Shown in pieces: positions 45,365 through 53,358 of a stretch of 64,000 nucleotides of DNA; position 1 is the stretch's first letter, and every line of letters starts with the position of its first letter. Location of the stretch: positions 1 through 64,000 of the forward strand of contig JAGXFN010000013.1 in assembly GCA_024637195.1 (NCBI GenBank). Direction: 5' to 3'. The notes below the pieces were generated by a model. That model was not told the DNA's origin and did no database searches. It saw only the letters and a program-made list of their open reading frames with translations. A program made the translations under genes and the position numbers. The stretch comes from Arcobacter sp. (lineage in GTDB: Bacteria > Campylobacterota > Campylobacteria > Campylobacterales > Sulfurimonadaceae).

Positions 45365-45370
45365 ATTATA
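45365..45370 (-). promoter_or_regulatory. -10 element of the 45292 regulator operon
   Basis: Minus-strand TATAAT in GAGTATAATATT, 72 bases before the ATG, in the gap after feoB. Confidence 0.5.
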
Positions 45371-45405
45371 CTCTAAACTGCTTCATTTTTTTCAGTTATA
45401 GTTGT

Positions 45406-47505
45406 TCAAGTAATCAATAGCGTAATTCGGTAGGCGACAAAGGCCAGAACATAGGCCACTGTTGTCGTCAGCGCGAAAAGATAGAAGAAGTACTTGATCC
45501 CTCCTGCCTCTTTGGTAAAGACGACCGATGCCGCGAGGCAGGGAAGATAGATCATGATCACCACGATAAATGCTACCGCGGAAGGAAAGGAGATATTTTT
45601 CGAGATCACCTTCATCAGCCCTGAGTTTTCCGCATCGACCTTGTCTCCCAGTGCATAAAGCACGCCTAAGGTGGAGACGACGACTTCTTTGGCGGCCAGT
45701 CCGGCCTGCAAGGCGACAGCCATCTTCCAGTCAAAGCCCAAAGGCGTGAAAACAGGCTCGATAAACTTGCCAACGCGTCCGAGGTAACTCTGTTCCAAAA
45801 GCTCCACCTTCATCGTATTGCGTAACACAGAGGCTTTCTCTTCACCGACGGATTCGATCTGGCTTGCATAAGAGGCTTCGAGGGCCGCATTGTGTGGGTA
45901 GTTGCTCAAGAACCAGACCAGCATCGATGCCGCGGCGATAAAGGTACCCGCTTTTTTCAGATACATCCATGTCTTTGTTTTGACCGTGTGCCAGATGAGC
46001 TTGAGTGAAGGAAGCCTGTATTTTGGCATCTCCATAACAAAAGGCTCGTCCAGACCTTTGAAAGCCGTCATGCGCAGGACCTTCGCCGCGACCAGGCCGA
46101 TCAGCGCACCGCCGATATAGATCGCAAACAAAATATTTCCCGCAAGACTTTGAGAAAAGAAGGCGCCCGCAAATAGAACATAGACCGGCAGACGCGCTCC
46201 ACAGCTCATGAAACCGATGATAAAGAGCGTCAAAAGGCGGTCCCTGTCGTTTTTCAGGACACGCGCGGACATATACGCAGGGATAGAACAGCCAAAACCT
46301 GTGACCAGCGGAATGAAGGATTGCCCGTGAAGGCCGAACTTATGAAAAAAACCGTCCAGTAAAAAGGCCACGCGCGACATGTAGCCGGTACTCTCAAGCA
46401 GAGCGATCCCGATAAACAAGATAACAATATTGGGGATAAAGAGCACCACCGCTCCGACGCCGGAGATGATGCCATCCACGACCAAAGAGCGCACATCAGT
46501 ATTGGAGATGCTCGAACCGATAAGCCCGCCAAACCAGGAGAAGAAGGCATCTATCCACTCCATAGGAATGGAACCCACTTCAAAGGTGAGCTGAAAAAGT
46601 CCCCACATAAAAAAGAGAAAGATAGGTATACCAAAAATGGGATGGATCAAGATCTTGTCGATCTTCTCTGTCATACTGAGCCGGGCGTCGGTGTTTTCGG
46701 CCTTGACGGTCTCGGCAATGATCCCGCGGTTGAAGGCCAGGTACTCTTCGGCAAAAAGTTCTTTGATATCATCGGTATTGTGGTGAAGCGCGATGTGTTT
46801 GTCGGCTTCTATGAGCAGGGGCAGCAGCTCTATCCAGATCGGGTTGTCGTGCAAAGTACGGTAAGTCTTCTTCTCTTTTTGCAAAAGGTTGATCGCAATG
46901 TTGCGGTTGGAGATAGCCGCTTTGAACTTGTGTTTGTCAAGATAGCCCTTAATCCTTGTTATCTCCTCTTCAAGCGCCTCGGAAAAGATGAGTTTTAGCT
47001 CCTGCTCCGAGGCCTTGTGCGTCTTTATCGCCAGGTAGAGCATCTCTTCAAGCCCCGTTCGCGCAACGGCAGAGACCTTTGCGACGGGAAGGCCTGTCAG
47101 TTCACTTAGATACTTGCCGTCTATCGCTATTCCCTCCGCGTCAGCCTCATCCATCATGTTGATCGCCAAAACCATCTTTTTGCTCATCGTCATCAGCTCA
47201 GAGGTCAGCTGGAGGTTTTTTTCCAGATTGGTCGCATCGACGACGTTCAAAATAAGATCATACTCTTCATTACAGAGGTACTCATGGGTCACGCGCTCTT
47301 CGATGGAGTAGTCCGTAAACGCGTAGGTGCCGGGCAGATCGATCACGGTGAACTTGTAGTCTTGAAACTCAAACATCACGGCAGTTTTCTCTACCGTCAC
47401 ACCGGTGAAGTTTCCGACTTGAAGATGAGCATTTGAGATTGAATTGATAAGCATACTTTTGCCGACGTTAGGCTGTCCGACAAGGGCGATCTTGATCTTA
47501 TTCAT
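45406..47505 (-). CDS. feoB: Ferrous iron transporter FeoB
   Basis: 699 residues. Imports Fe(II) across the inner membrane. The N-terminal GTPase domain (1-170) has GQPNVGKSMLIN (G1), VTVEKTA (G2 region), DLPGTYAF (G3) and NMMDEAD (G4). A helical regulatory domain leads to the membrane part (about 285-695) with two Gate motifs, including TGFGCSIPAYMSARVL and LPVYVLFAGAFF. Complete length. Starts 8 bases inside feoA, from which it is co-transcribed under a Fur box. Confidence 0.96.
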   Translation of the reverse strand: MNKIKIALVGQPNVGKSMLINSISNAHLQVGNFTGVTVEKTAVMFEFQDYKFTVIDLPGTYAFTDYSIEERVTHEYLCNEEYDLILNVVDATNLEKNLQLTSELMTMSKKMVLAINMMDEADAEGIAIDGKYLSELTGLPVAKVSAVARTGLEEMLYLAIKTHKASEQELKLIFSEALEEEITRIKGYLDKHKFKAAISNRNIAINLLQKEKKTYRTLHDNPIWIELLPLLIEADKHIALHHNTDDIKELFAEEYLAFNRGIIAETVKAENTDARLSMTEKIDKILIHPIFGIPIFLFFMWGLFQLTFEVGSIPMEWIDAFFSWFGGLIGSSISNTDVRSLVVDGIISGVGAVVLFIPNIVILFIGIALLESTGYMSRVAFLLDGFFHKFGLHGQSFIPLVTGFGCSIPAYMSARVLKNDRDRLLTLFIIGFMSCGARLPVYVLFAGAFFSQSLAGNILFAIYIGGALIGLVAAKVLRMTAFKGLDEPFVMEMPKYRLPSLKLIWHTVKTKTWMYLKKAGTFIAAASMLVWFLSNYPHNAALEASYASQIESVGEEKASVLRNTMKVELLEQSYLGRVGKFIEPVFTPLGFDWKMAVALQAGLAAKEVVVSTLGVLYALGDKVDAENSGLMKVISKNISFPSAVAFIVVIMIYLPCLAASVVFTKEAGGIKYFFYLFALTTTVAYVLAFVAYRITLLIT

Positions 47506-47728
47506 TAATATCTACCTCAATAAGTTCGGCCTCTTCTTTGCGAAGGGCAATGCGCATCTTTCCGACTTTGATCTCGACTGTGCTTTTCGTCGCCGAGTAC
47601 TCCAGCAGCTCTATAACCACGCCCTTCATCATCCCAAACGAGAGAAGGCGCTGTTTCAAGGGGCCGCTTGCATGCAGTTTTACAAGCCTGCAGCTACTCC
47701 CTTTTTTACACTCTGTCAGTTTTTTCAT
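47498..47728 (-). CDS. feoA: Ferrous iron transport protein FeoA
   Basis: 76 residues, an SH3-like small cytoplasmic partner of FeoB. The C-terminal half reads LLSFGMMKGVVIELLEYSAT and VEIKVGKMRIALRKEEAELI, the family pattern. Start at ATG 47728 with AGAAGAG upstream. A Fur-box-like site lies 33-52 bases before the start, so iron-dependent repression is expected. Confidence 0.93.
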   Translation of the reverse strand: MKKLTECKKGSSCRLVKLHASGPLKQRLLSFGMMKGVVIELLEYSATKSTVEIKVGKMRIALRKEEAELIEVDINE

Positions 47729-47760
47729 CTTCTCTTCTTTGAGACGCTTTTTATATTTGT

Positions 47761-47780
47761 AATGATAATAGAAATCAATT
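47761..47780 (-). promoter_or_regulatory. Fur box upstream of feoAB
   Basis: Plus-strand AATGATAATAGAAATCAATT. As a 7-1-7 site (TGATAAT-N-ATTATCA), one half matches fully (minus strand ATTATCA) and the other partly (TGATTTC). A likely -10 (AATATAAA) lies between it and feoA. Position and sequence fit Fur repression. Confidence 0.65.
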
Positions 47781-48059
47781 TAAAACCTGCTAAACTTATC
47801 CTGCATTTTATCAGATTTTGCAAAAAAGTGCCGTGTACCCTCAGCGTTTCTTAATTTTGATAGGATTTTTCCTGATATTATAAAGAAAAAGAAACCTTGT
47901 TTCCTCACTCTGAGACCCTGTGTTTTTAGACTTTAAATCTTTCATTTTATGGTTTTGCTGTTCTGTCATATTGTTCAAGTGACCCTGCTATTGTGTCCAT
48001 TCTTGTAAAGTTTCCTGTTATAGCACTCACAAAAAGCAAATAGAGACTCTGAATTTCGA
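47781..48059. other. Gene-free gap between feoA and the phosphatidyltransferase gene
   Basis: About 280 bases with no gene or RNA that I can support. It contains one small hairpin, GAAAC-CTT-GTTTC (47891-47903). Confidence 0.5.
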
Positions 48060-48065
48060 TATACT
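48060..48065 (+). promoter_or_regulatory. -10 element of the phosphatidyltransferase gene
   Basis: TATACT, 25 bases before the ATG, followed by a T-rich leader with AAGGA at the right spacing. Confidence 0.5.
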
Positions 48066-48089
48066 TTTATTTTTTAAATAAGGAAATTA

Positions 48090-48644
48090 ATGTCATTTCT
48101 ACGCAATCCCTCAAACCACTTCAACATTGCCAATCTCATCACGATGGGAAACATTACTTTTGGACTTTTGGCTGTCTATTTTATCACCCAGCAGAACTTT
48201 TTTCTTGCCGTTGTTTTAGCATGGATGGGCGGCGCCTTTGACATCTTTGACGGAAAAGTCGCTCGAAAGTACAAACTTTCCAACGAGTTTGGCGTACAAC
48301 TTGACTCCTTTGCGGACTTCTTGACCTTTGTGCTGATGCCGACCTTTTTGATCTTTGAGGCAGTCTTTGCCGACAGCTCCTTGACAATGAAACTTCTTGC
48401 CGGAGCGGGAAGCATCTACTATGTCATCTCAGGACTTCGCCGTCTTATCCAGTTCAACATCGCCGCCGATCCCGGAGAGGCTGCTAAATACTTCACCGGT
48501 GTGCCGACGCCTCTTGGCGCCATCTTGCTTTGGCTGGTCTTTTTGGCCAATGTCTATCTTGGACTTTCGGCTGTGGGCGTACTTGCGTTGGTGCTTCTTA
48601 TCGGGTATCTGCTCAACTCCAATGTCAAAGTCCCTCACCCCTAG
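48090..48644 (+). CDS. pssA: CDP-alcohol phosphatidyltransferase, probably phosphatidylserine synthase
   Basis: 184 residues, five to six membrane helices. The family active-site motif DGxxARx(8)Gx(3)Dx(3)D is complete: FDGKVARKYKLSNEFGVQLD then SFAD (about 53-74). This enzyme class moves a phosphatidyl group from CDP-diacylglycerol to an alcohol; in PssA the acceptor is serine. The length is shorter than many type II PssA proteins (about 240), and serine specificity is inferred from N-terminal similarity (FNIANLITMGNITFGLLAV). Followed 43 bases later by the HMA protein. Confidence 0.82.
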   Translation: MSFLRNPSNHFNIANLITMGNITFGLLAVYFITQQNFFLAVVLAWMGGAFDIFDGKVARKYKLSNEFGVQLDSFADFLTFVLMPTFLIFEAVFADSSLTMKLLAGAGSIYYVISGLRRLIQFNIAADPGEAAKYFTGVPTPLGAILLWLVFLANVYLGLSAVGVLALVLLIGYLLNSNVKVPHP

Positions 48645-48687
48645 TCTGCTTTCTAAAAAATAGCATAAACATCTAAAAGGAAAAACA

Positions 48688-49110
48688 GTGATAAATAAAA
48701 AAGTGATAATAACAGCGCTTGTAGTCATCGGCGTACTCTTTGCAGGAACGATGCTTGTCTTGACAGGCAAGGAAGAGCCCGAAGTCCTTGTGATCGATCA
48801 GGCCAATGTGCTTAAAAAAGTGATCTCCGTCGAAGGAATGACCTGCGAGTCTTGCGAGGCGACAATAGAGCGGGCCTCAGAAAAGATAGCGGGCCTTATC
48901 AGCATTGAAGCTTCCGCTTCAGACAAACGCGCCATCGTCGAGTTTGACGCGACGCAGACATCGCTTGAGCAGATCATGCAGGCCATCAATGCCACAGGAT
49001 ACAAGACGCTTGGGGCCGAGGATTTTAAGGAAGCGATTGAAACGAATGCTTCTGCTTCTCGATGCGGAGCGGAAAAATGCGGTACCGGCAAATGCGGCGG
49101 CGCAGAATAA
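48688..49110 (+). CDS. Membrane-anchored heavy-metal-associated (HMA) domain protein with Cys-rich tail
   Basis: 140 residues, GTG start with AAAAGGAAAA upstream. One N-terminal membrane helix or uncleaved signal (about 6-26), then an HMA domain (about 43-112) with the metal site GMTCESC at about residues 50-56. The tail holds RCGAEKCGTGKCGG, three more cysteines spaced by five and four residues. This suggests a periplasmic-side copper or similar soft-metal binder. The combination of an anchored HMA domain and Cys tail is not one I can name. Confidence 0.78.
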   Translation: MINKKVIITALVVIGVLFAGTMLVLTGKEEPEVLVIDQANVLKKVISVEGMTCESCEATIERASEKIAGLISIEASASDKRAIVEFDATQTSLEQIMQAINATGYKTLGAEDFKEAIETNASASRCGAEKCGTGKCGGAE

Positions 49111-49129
49111 AGAAGAGTGCCCTCTCCTC

Positions 49130-49804
<675 letters not shown>

Positions 49805-49841
49805 TTATAAGTAAACTCTTCTTAAGAGCACCTCGAATTTT

Positions 49842-50036
49842 TTAGCTGCTTTTGTCCTCTTTGAAACGGCACTCGCCGACGGCGACCGTTTTTCCTTTTT
49901 GACACTCCGCTTCGACATGATCAAACGTTCCTTCAGGAGGAATATCGGGGAACTCCTCTTTGATCAGTCTTAGAACTTCACTCTGCGAAATCTTTGTCCA
50001 TGTCTTCTCATAATAGAACTGTGTTAAATACTTCAT
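49842..50036 (-). CDS. Small conserved-looking protein (64 residues), unknown function
   Basis: 64 residues, soluble, with aromatic YLTQFYYEKTWTKIS at the N-terminus, then VLRLIKEEFPDIP and two cysteines (AECQKG and GECRF). GAGAGG stands before the ATG. It lies 12 bases after the 50049-51272 kinase, on the same strand, so it is probably part of that two-component operon. I do not recognise the family. Confidence 0.5.
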   Translation of the reverse strand: MKYLTQFYYEKTWTKISQSEVLRLIKEEFPDIPPEGTFDHVEAECQKGKTVAVGECRFKEDKSS

Positions 50037-50048
50037 CTCAATCCTCTC

Positions 50049-51272
50049 TTACAGCAAGCATCTGTCATCATACATCGAATGGAAGATGAGCCGGGTATAA
50101 AAATATTTTTCATCCGAGGAGGTCTTGTATTCGTAAGCCAGTTTTTCCGAGAGCCTCTCTATCATCTTGGTGCCGATATAAGAAGAAAAAAGAGTATCGT
50201 CTTTTCCGCCGATCTCGTTTATGATAAAGATCTCATTGGGTTTGGCCGTGACATAGATCGTCGAATGGTACTTGGTGTGCATAAAGATATTTTCAAATAC
50301 GGCCTGAAGTACTTTCTGCATCGCATCCTTGTGTGTGTGGATGATGAATCCTTTTTCCCACGAGGCCTCTACGTTCACACTCTTCTTCATCAGTATCGGA
50401 CCGAAGGCCTCCTGCATCATCTTGCAGTTGTCCTCCATATTGACATCTTCAAGTCCCAGCTGCATGTCCCATTCAATCGACTTCAAAAAGAGCAGCTCTT
50501 TGAGCTTGGAAATAATACGCGCGATATCTTCCTGGCTTTGCAGAACAAACTCCTGCTTGTCCATATCCTCATCCTGTTCAAAAAGCGAAAGGCGTGCTTT
50601 CAGTACGGCTATAGGGGACTTGAGTTCATGCGCGGCCTCTTTGAAAAGTGCCTGTTTTTGGACACAAAGGCTCTCGTTGACATTGATAAGGGAAAAGATG
50701 GCCTGGTGGAGAGTTTGTGACTCGTAGGTGCCGTTGCAGCGAAGGACAGCAGTGTTCTCTTTCTTGTAGGAGTTGCAAAAATCGATTAGGCAGTTAAGCC
50801 AGCGAAACTGCCGTCTGACATAAAGAACAAAGACACCGACCAACACGGCAAAGATCAGCAAAAACAGGGCAAGAGTTCTTAAGGTAAAAAGAAGTACCAC
50901 CTTGTCCATCAGCGCATGGCTGCACGAAAGATAAAGATACTCATGCTCGGAGATCTTCTCATAATGTCCCACACGGCTCGAATCTTCCCCGGGAAGTTCC
51001 GTCGTCACCTCCATTCTAAGATCATCGAAGAGGTGCCCGTAAGAGCTTTTTTTTGCTACCTCAGAAAAGAACTCCACTTCTTCAAAATGAAGGTTCTCAT
51101 CAAGATGCTGATGTCTGACATCGGAGAGCATGATCTGCAATACCCCTTTGATGTTCTGTTTGAGCTGCTGGTGGTAGCTGTAGGAGACGTATATCAGCGT
51201 GAAGCTCATCGCCAGCAGCGCACTAAAGAAGAAAAATTTGATGATATTGGACTGCATGCTCTTAGATTTCAA
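50049..51272 (-). CDS. Sensor histidine kinase
   Basis: 407 residues. Two membrane helices (about 12-31 and 132-150) flank a sensor domain of about 100 residues. Then a short linker without clear HAMP, the H-box KEAAHELKSPIAVLKARL (about 210-227), and a HATPase domain whose G-boxes are weak (a terminal SSYIGTKMIERLSEKLAYEY instead of GxGLGL), so kinase activity may be low or altered. TTG start overlapping the regulator gene upstream by 11 bases; ATG at 51257 is an alternative. Confidence 0.82.
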   Translation of the reverse strand: MKSKSMQSNIIKFFFFSALLAMSFTLIYVSYSYHQQLKQNIKGVLQIMLSDVRHQHLDENLHFEEVEFFSEVAKKSSYGHLFDDLRMEVTTELPGEDSSRVGHYEKISEHEYLYLSCSHALMDKVVLLFTLRTLALFLLIFAVLVGVFVLYVRRQFRWLNCLIDFCNSYKKENTAVLRCNGTYESQTLHQAIFSLINVNESLCVQKQALFKEAAHELKSPIAVLKARLSLFEQDEDMDKQEFVLQSQEDIARIISKLKELLFLKSIEWDMQLGLEDVNMEDNCKMMQEAFGPILMKKSVNVEASWEKGFIIHTHKDAMQKVLQAVFENIFMHTKYHSTIYVTAKPNEIFIINEIGGKDDTLFSSYIGTKMIERLSEKLAYEYKTSSDEKYFYTRLIFHSMYDDRCLL

Positions 51273-51912
51273 TGAAGTACCCTCGTGTTTTTACTGTTTT
51301 AATCAGGTCGACCGGAAGCTTTTTGCGGATATGGGCGATGGTGACGCGGATGGTGCTTGAGGCCAGCTCTTCGGGATGAAGATAGAGCGCATCAAGAAGT
51401 TCGTCGCTCGAAAAAATGCGGTTTTTGTTCTGAAGCAGATAGAAAAAAAGTGCGCTCTCTTTTTTGCTCAGCTCGATGCTTTTGCCCGCATAGGTGACGG
51501 CCTGTGTATTCAGATGACAGGCCATACCTTCGACTTCGACGATACTCTGCGCGTTGTGGCGGCGGGCAAGGGCATAGATACGCGCCAGAAGTTCGTCATT
51601 GTCAAAGGGCTTCTCCAGATAGTCATCCGCTCCGACATTAAGCCCCTCTATCTTTTCACACACCGTGCCGTAGGCCGAGAGAATGATCACCCCGGTCAAA
51701 GGATTCTTATTTTTTACCGTGTCTATCAGTTCCAGGCCGACATCAGCACCGTTTATGTTTCGATCAAGCAGCACGACATCATAATCATAACGTTCGATAT
51801 AGGCTCTTGCTTCATTGGTATCATACACACAATCCACCATGAACTCTCTCTTCAAATAGCTGTGCACCAGACCGGAAAGAGCTCTGTCATCTTCTAGCAT
51901 TAAAATTCGCAT
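51262..51912 (-). CDS. OmpR-type response regulator
   Basis: 216 residues. Receiver (1-115): LEDDRAL, acceptor Asp in VVLLDRNINGADVG (about 46-59), ILSAYG, Lys in LEKPFDND. Winged-helix output domain (about 125-216) ending in TVKTRGYFIEI. Followed directly by its kinase (11-base overlap) and preceded by the DUF1624 gene by 3 bases, so all four genes 49842-52608 are probably one operon. Confidence 0.9.
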   Translation of the reverse strand: MRILMLEDDRALSGLVHSYLKREFMVDCVYDTNEARAYIERYDYDVVLLDRNINGADVGLELIDTVKNKNPLTGVIILSAYGTVCEKIEGLNVGADDYLEKPFDNDELLARIYALARRHNAQSIVEVEGMACHLNTQAVTYAGKSIELSKKESALFFYLLQNKNRIFSSDELLDALYLHPEELASSTIRVTIAHIRKKLPVDLIKTVKTRGYFIEI

Positions 51913-51915
51913 CGG

Positions 51916-52608
51916 CTACCTTAGAAATTGGATCGCATAAAATAAAGAAAAAAGAATCGGCTGCTGCAGGAGATAGACCGCCAAGGCGTGCCGGCCCAGG
52001 AAGGAGACTCTGCGTGTCAGACGGTTTTCGCCAATACGCAGCCCAAAGACTCTTTTGTGCATCACAAATATCCCGATCAAAACTACGCCGAACCAGGGAG
52101 TAAAACTCACCACATCAACAGTATGGCGGGGAAGAGGAAGATGGAGTGACAAAAATTCAAGCAGTCCGTCAAGGCGGAAAAGATCCGCCACATAACTTAA
52201 GATGATGACAATTCCAAGAAAAAGAGCCAGATTCGGCGTCTTTACAAAGAGCACGCCGACCACAGAGGCCACGGCGATAAAATGGATCACTCCGAAGTAG
52301 ATCCACTCGGAAGGGAAGACAAGATAGCTTCCCGCCGAGATTATGACAGAGACAGCAAGAAGTTTTACCGTACGTTTAAAAAGCTTATCCCCTTTGATCT
52401 GCTCCGAATACGCAAGATAGAGGCTCATCCCCACCGAGATCAGAAAGAGCGAAAGGATAAGAGCGCGGAAAAGTATCCATTCCAGGTCCTGCGTCGTTTT
52501 AAAGTTCGCATAGCCGAAATAGGCCAGATCATATCCAAAATGAAAGATCAGCATTAAAACAACCGCGCTTCCGCGCAGAACATCCAGTTCAAAATAGCGT
52601 TTATTCAT
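51916..52608 (-). CDS. Heparan-alpha-glucosaminide acetyltransferase-like membrane protein (DUF1624)
   Basis: 230 residues from the ATG at 52608 (the frame extends 18 codons upstream without a good start signal). Six to seven membrane helices. The N-terminus RYFELDVLRGSAVVLMLIFH (about 4-23) with FHFGYDL is the hallmark of this group, whose catalytic-type His sits in the first helix. Members transfer acyl groups onto sugars or envelope glycans; substrate here unknown. Divergent from the 52661 regulator. Confidence 0.8.
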   Translation of the reverse strand: MNKRYFELDVLRGSAVVLMLIFHFGYDLAYFGYANFKTTQDLEWILFRALILSLFLISVGMSLYLAYSEQIKGDKLFKRTVKLLAVSVIISAGSYLVFPSEWIYFGVIHFIAVASVVGVLFVKTPNLALFLGIVIILSYVADLFRLDGLLEFLSLHLPLPRHTVDVVSFTPWFGVVLIGIFVMHKRVFGLRIGENRLTRRVSFLGRHALAVYLLQQPILFSLFYAIQFLR

Positions 52609-52631
52609 CCTGTTATTGTACACAAGTTTGC

Positions 52632-52637
52632 TATAAT
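52632..52637 (+). promoter_or_regulatory. -10 element of the 52661 regulator
   Basis: Exact TATAAT in TTTGCTATAATTTTGCG, 24 bases before the ATG; AAGGA follows at good spacing. Confidence 0.6.
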
Positions 52638-52660
52638 TTTGCGTAAACCAAGGAAAACCC

Positions 52661-53353
52661 ATGCAGCAAGCGATCTTGAAGAACTATACGATCTTATACG
52701 TTGAGGATGATGAAGAGGTGCGAAAAGTCGCCGTCGAGTACCTCAGCCGGATCTGCAAAAAGGTCTATGAAGCCGAAAATGGGAAGGTCGCTTTGAATAT
52801 CTGGCGCGAGAGCAGACCTGACATCATCATCACCGATATCTCCATGCCCAAGATGAACGGCATCGATATGGCACGCTATATCCGCTCCGAAGATCTCAAG
52901 ACTCCGATCATCGTTGCAACCGCCTATACCGACCAAGAGTATCTGCTAAAAGCCGTTGAGCTTCAGCTGGTCAAATACATCATCAAGCCGATCACCAAAG
53001 AAAAACTGATGGGTGCGCTGGAACTCTCCGTGCAGCGTGCCCAAGATAAGAGCAAGTTTGCCCTTCCCCTTTCAGAAAACTGTGCTTACAACGCCTTTTC
53101 TAAAGAGATCATCTGCGACGGTGCTCCCGTAAAACTGACCAAAAACGAGCTTCTCTTTTTGGACCTGCTCGCCTTCAACACCTCGCGTGTCGTCACCTAT
53201 GAAGAGATCGAGTCCCAGATATGGCCTTATGAGGGGATGAGTTCGGACGCCATCCGCTCTTTGGTGCGAGCCCTGCGAAAAAAACTCCCCGAGGACGCGC
53301 TTGAAAACATCTCCGGTGTGGGGTATAAACTGAGGGCCTACTCACCCGAGTGA
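52661..53353 (+). CDS. Response regulator with winged-helix output
   Basis: 230 residues. Receiver (about 8-125): YVEDDEEVRK, acceptor Asp in IIITDISMPKMNG (about 58-70), VATAYTD and Lys in IIKPITKEK. C-terminal DNA-binding domain (about 140-228) with VTYEEIESQIWPYEG and a final NISGVGYKLRAY. Common in Campylobacterota beside Cache-type kinases. It converges on the Cache kinase gene, 5 bases apart; that kinase is the likely partner. Confidence 0.9.
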   Translation: MQQAILKNYTILYVEDDEEVRKVAVEYLSRICKKVYEAENGKVALNIWRESRPDIIITDISMPKMNGIDMARYIRSEDLKTPIIVATAYTDQEYLLKAVELQLVKYIIKPITKEKLMGALELSVQRAQDKSKFALPLSENCAYNAFSKEIICDGAPVKLTKNELLFLDLLAFNTSRVVTYEEIESQIWPYEGMSSDAIRSLVRALRKKLPEDALENISGVGYKLRAYSPE

Positions 53354-53358
53354 GTGCT

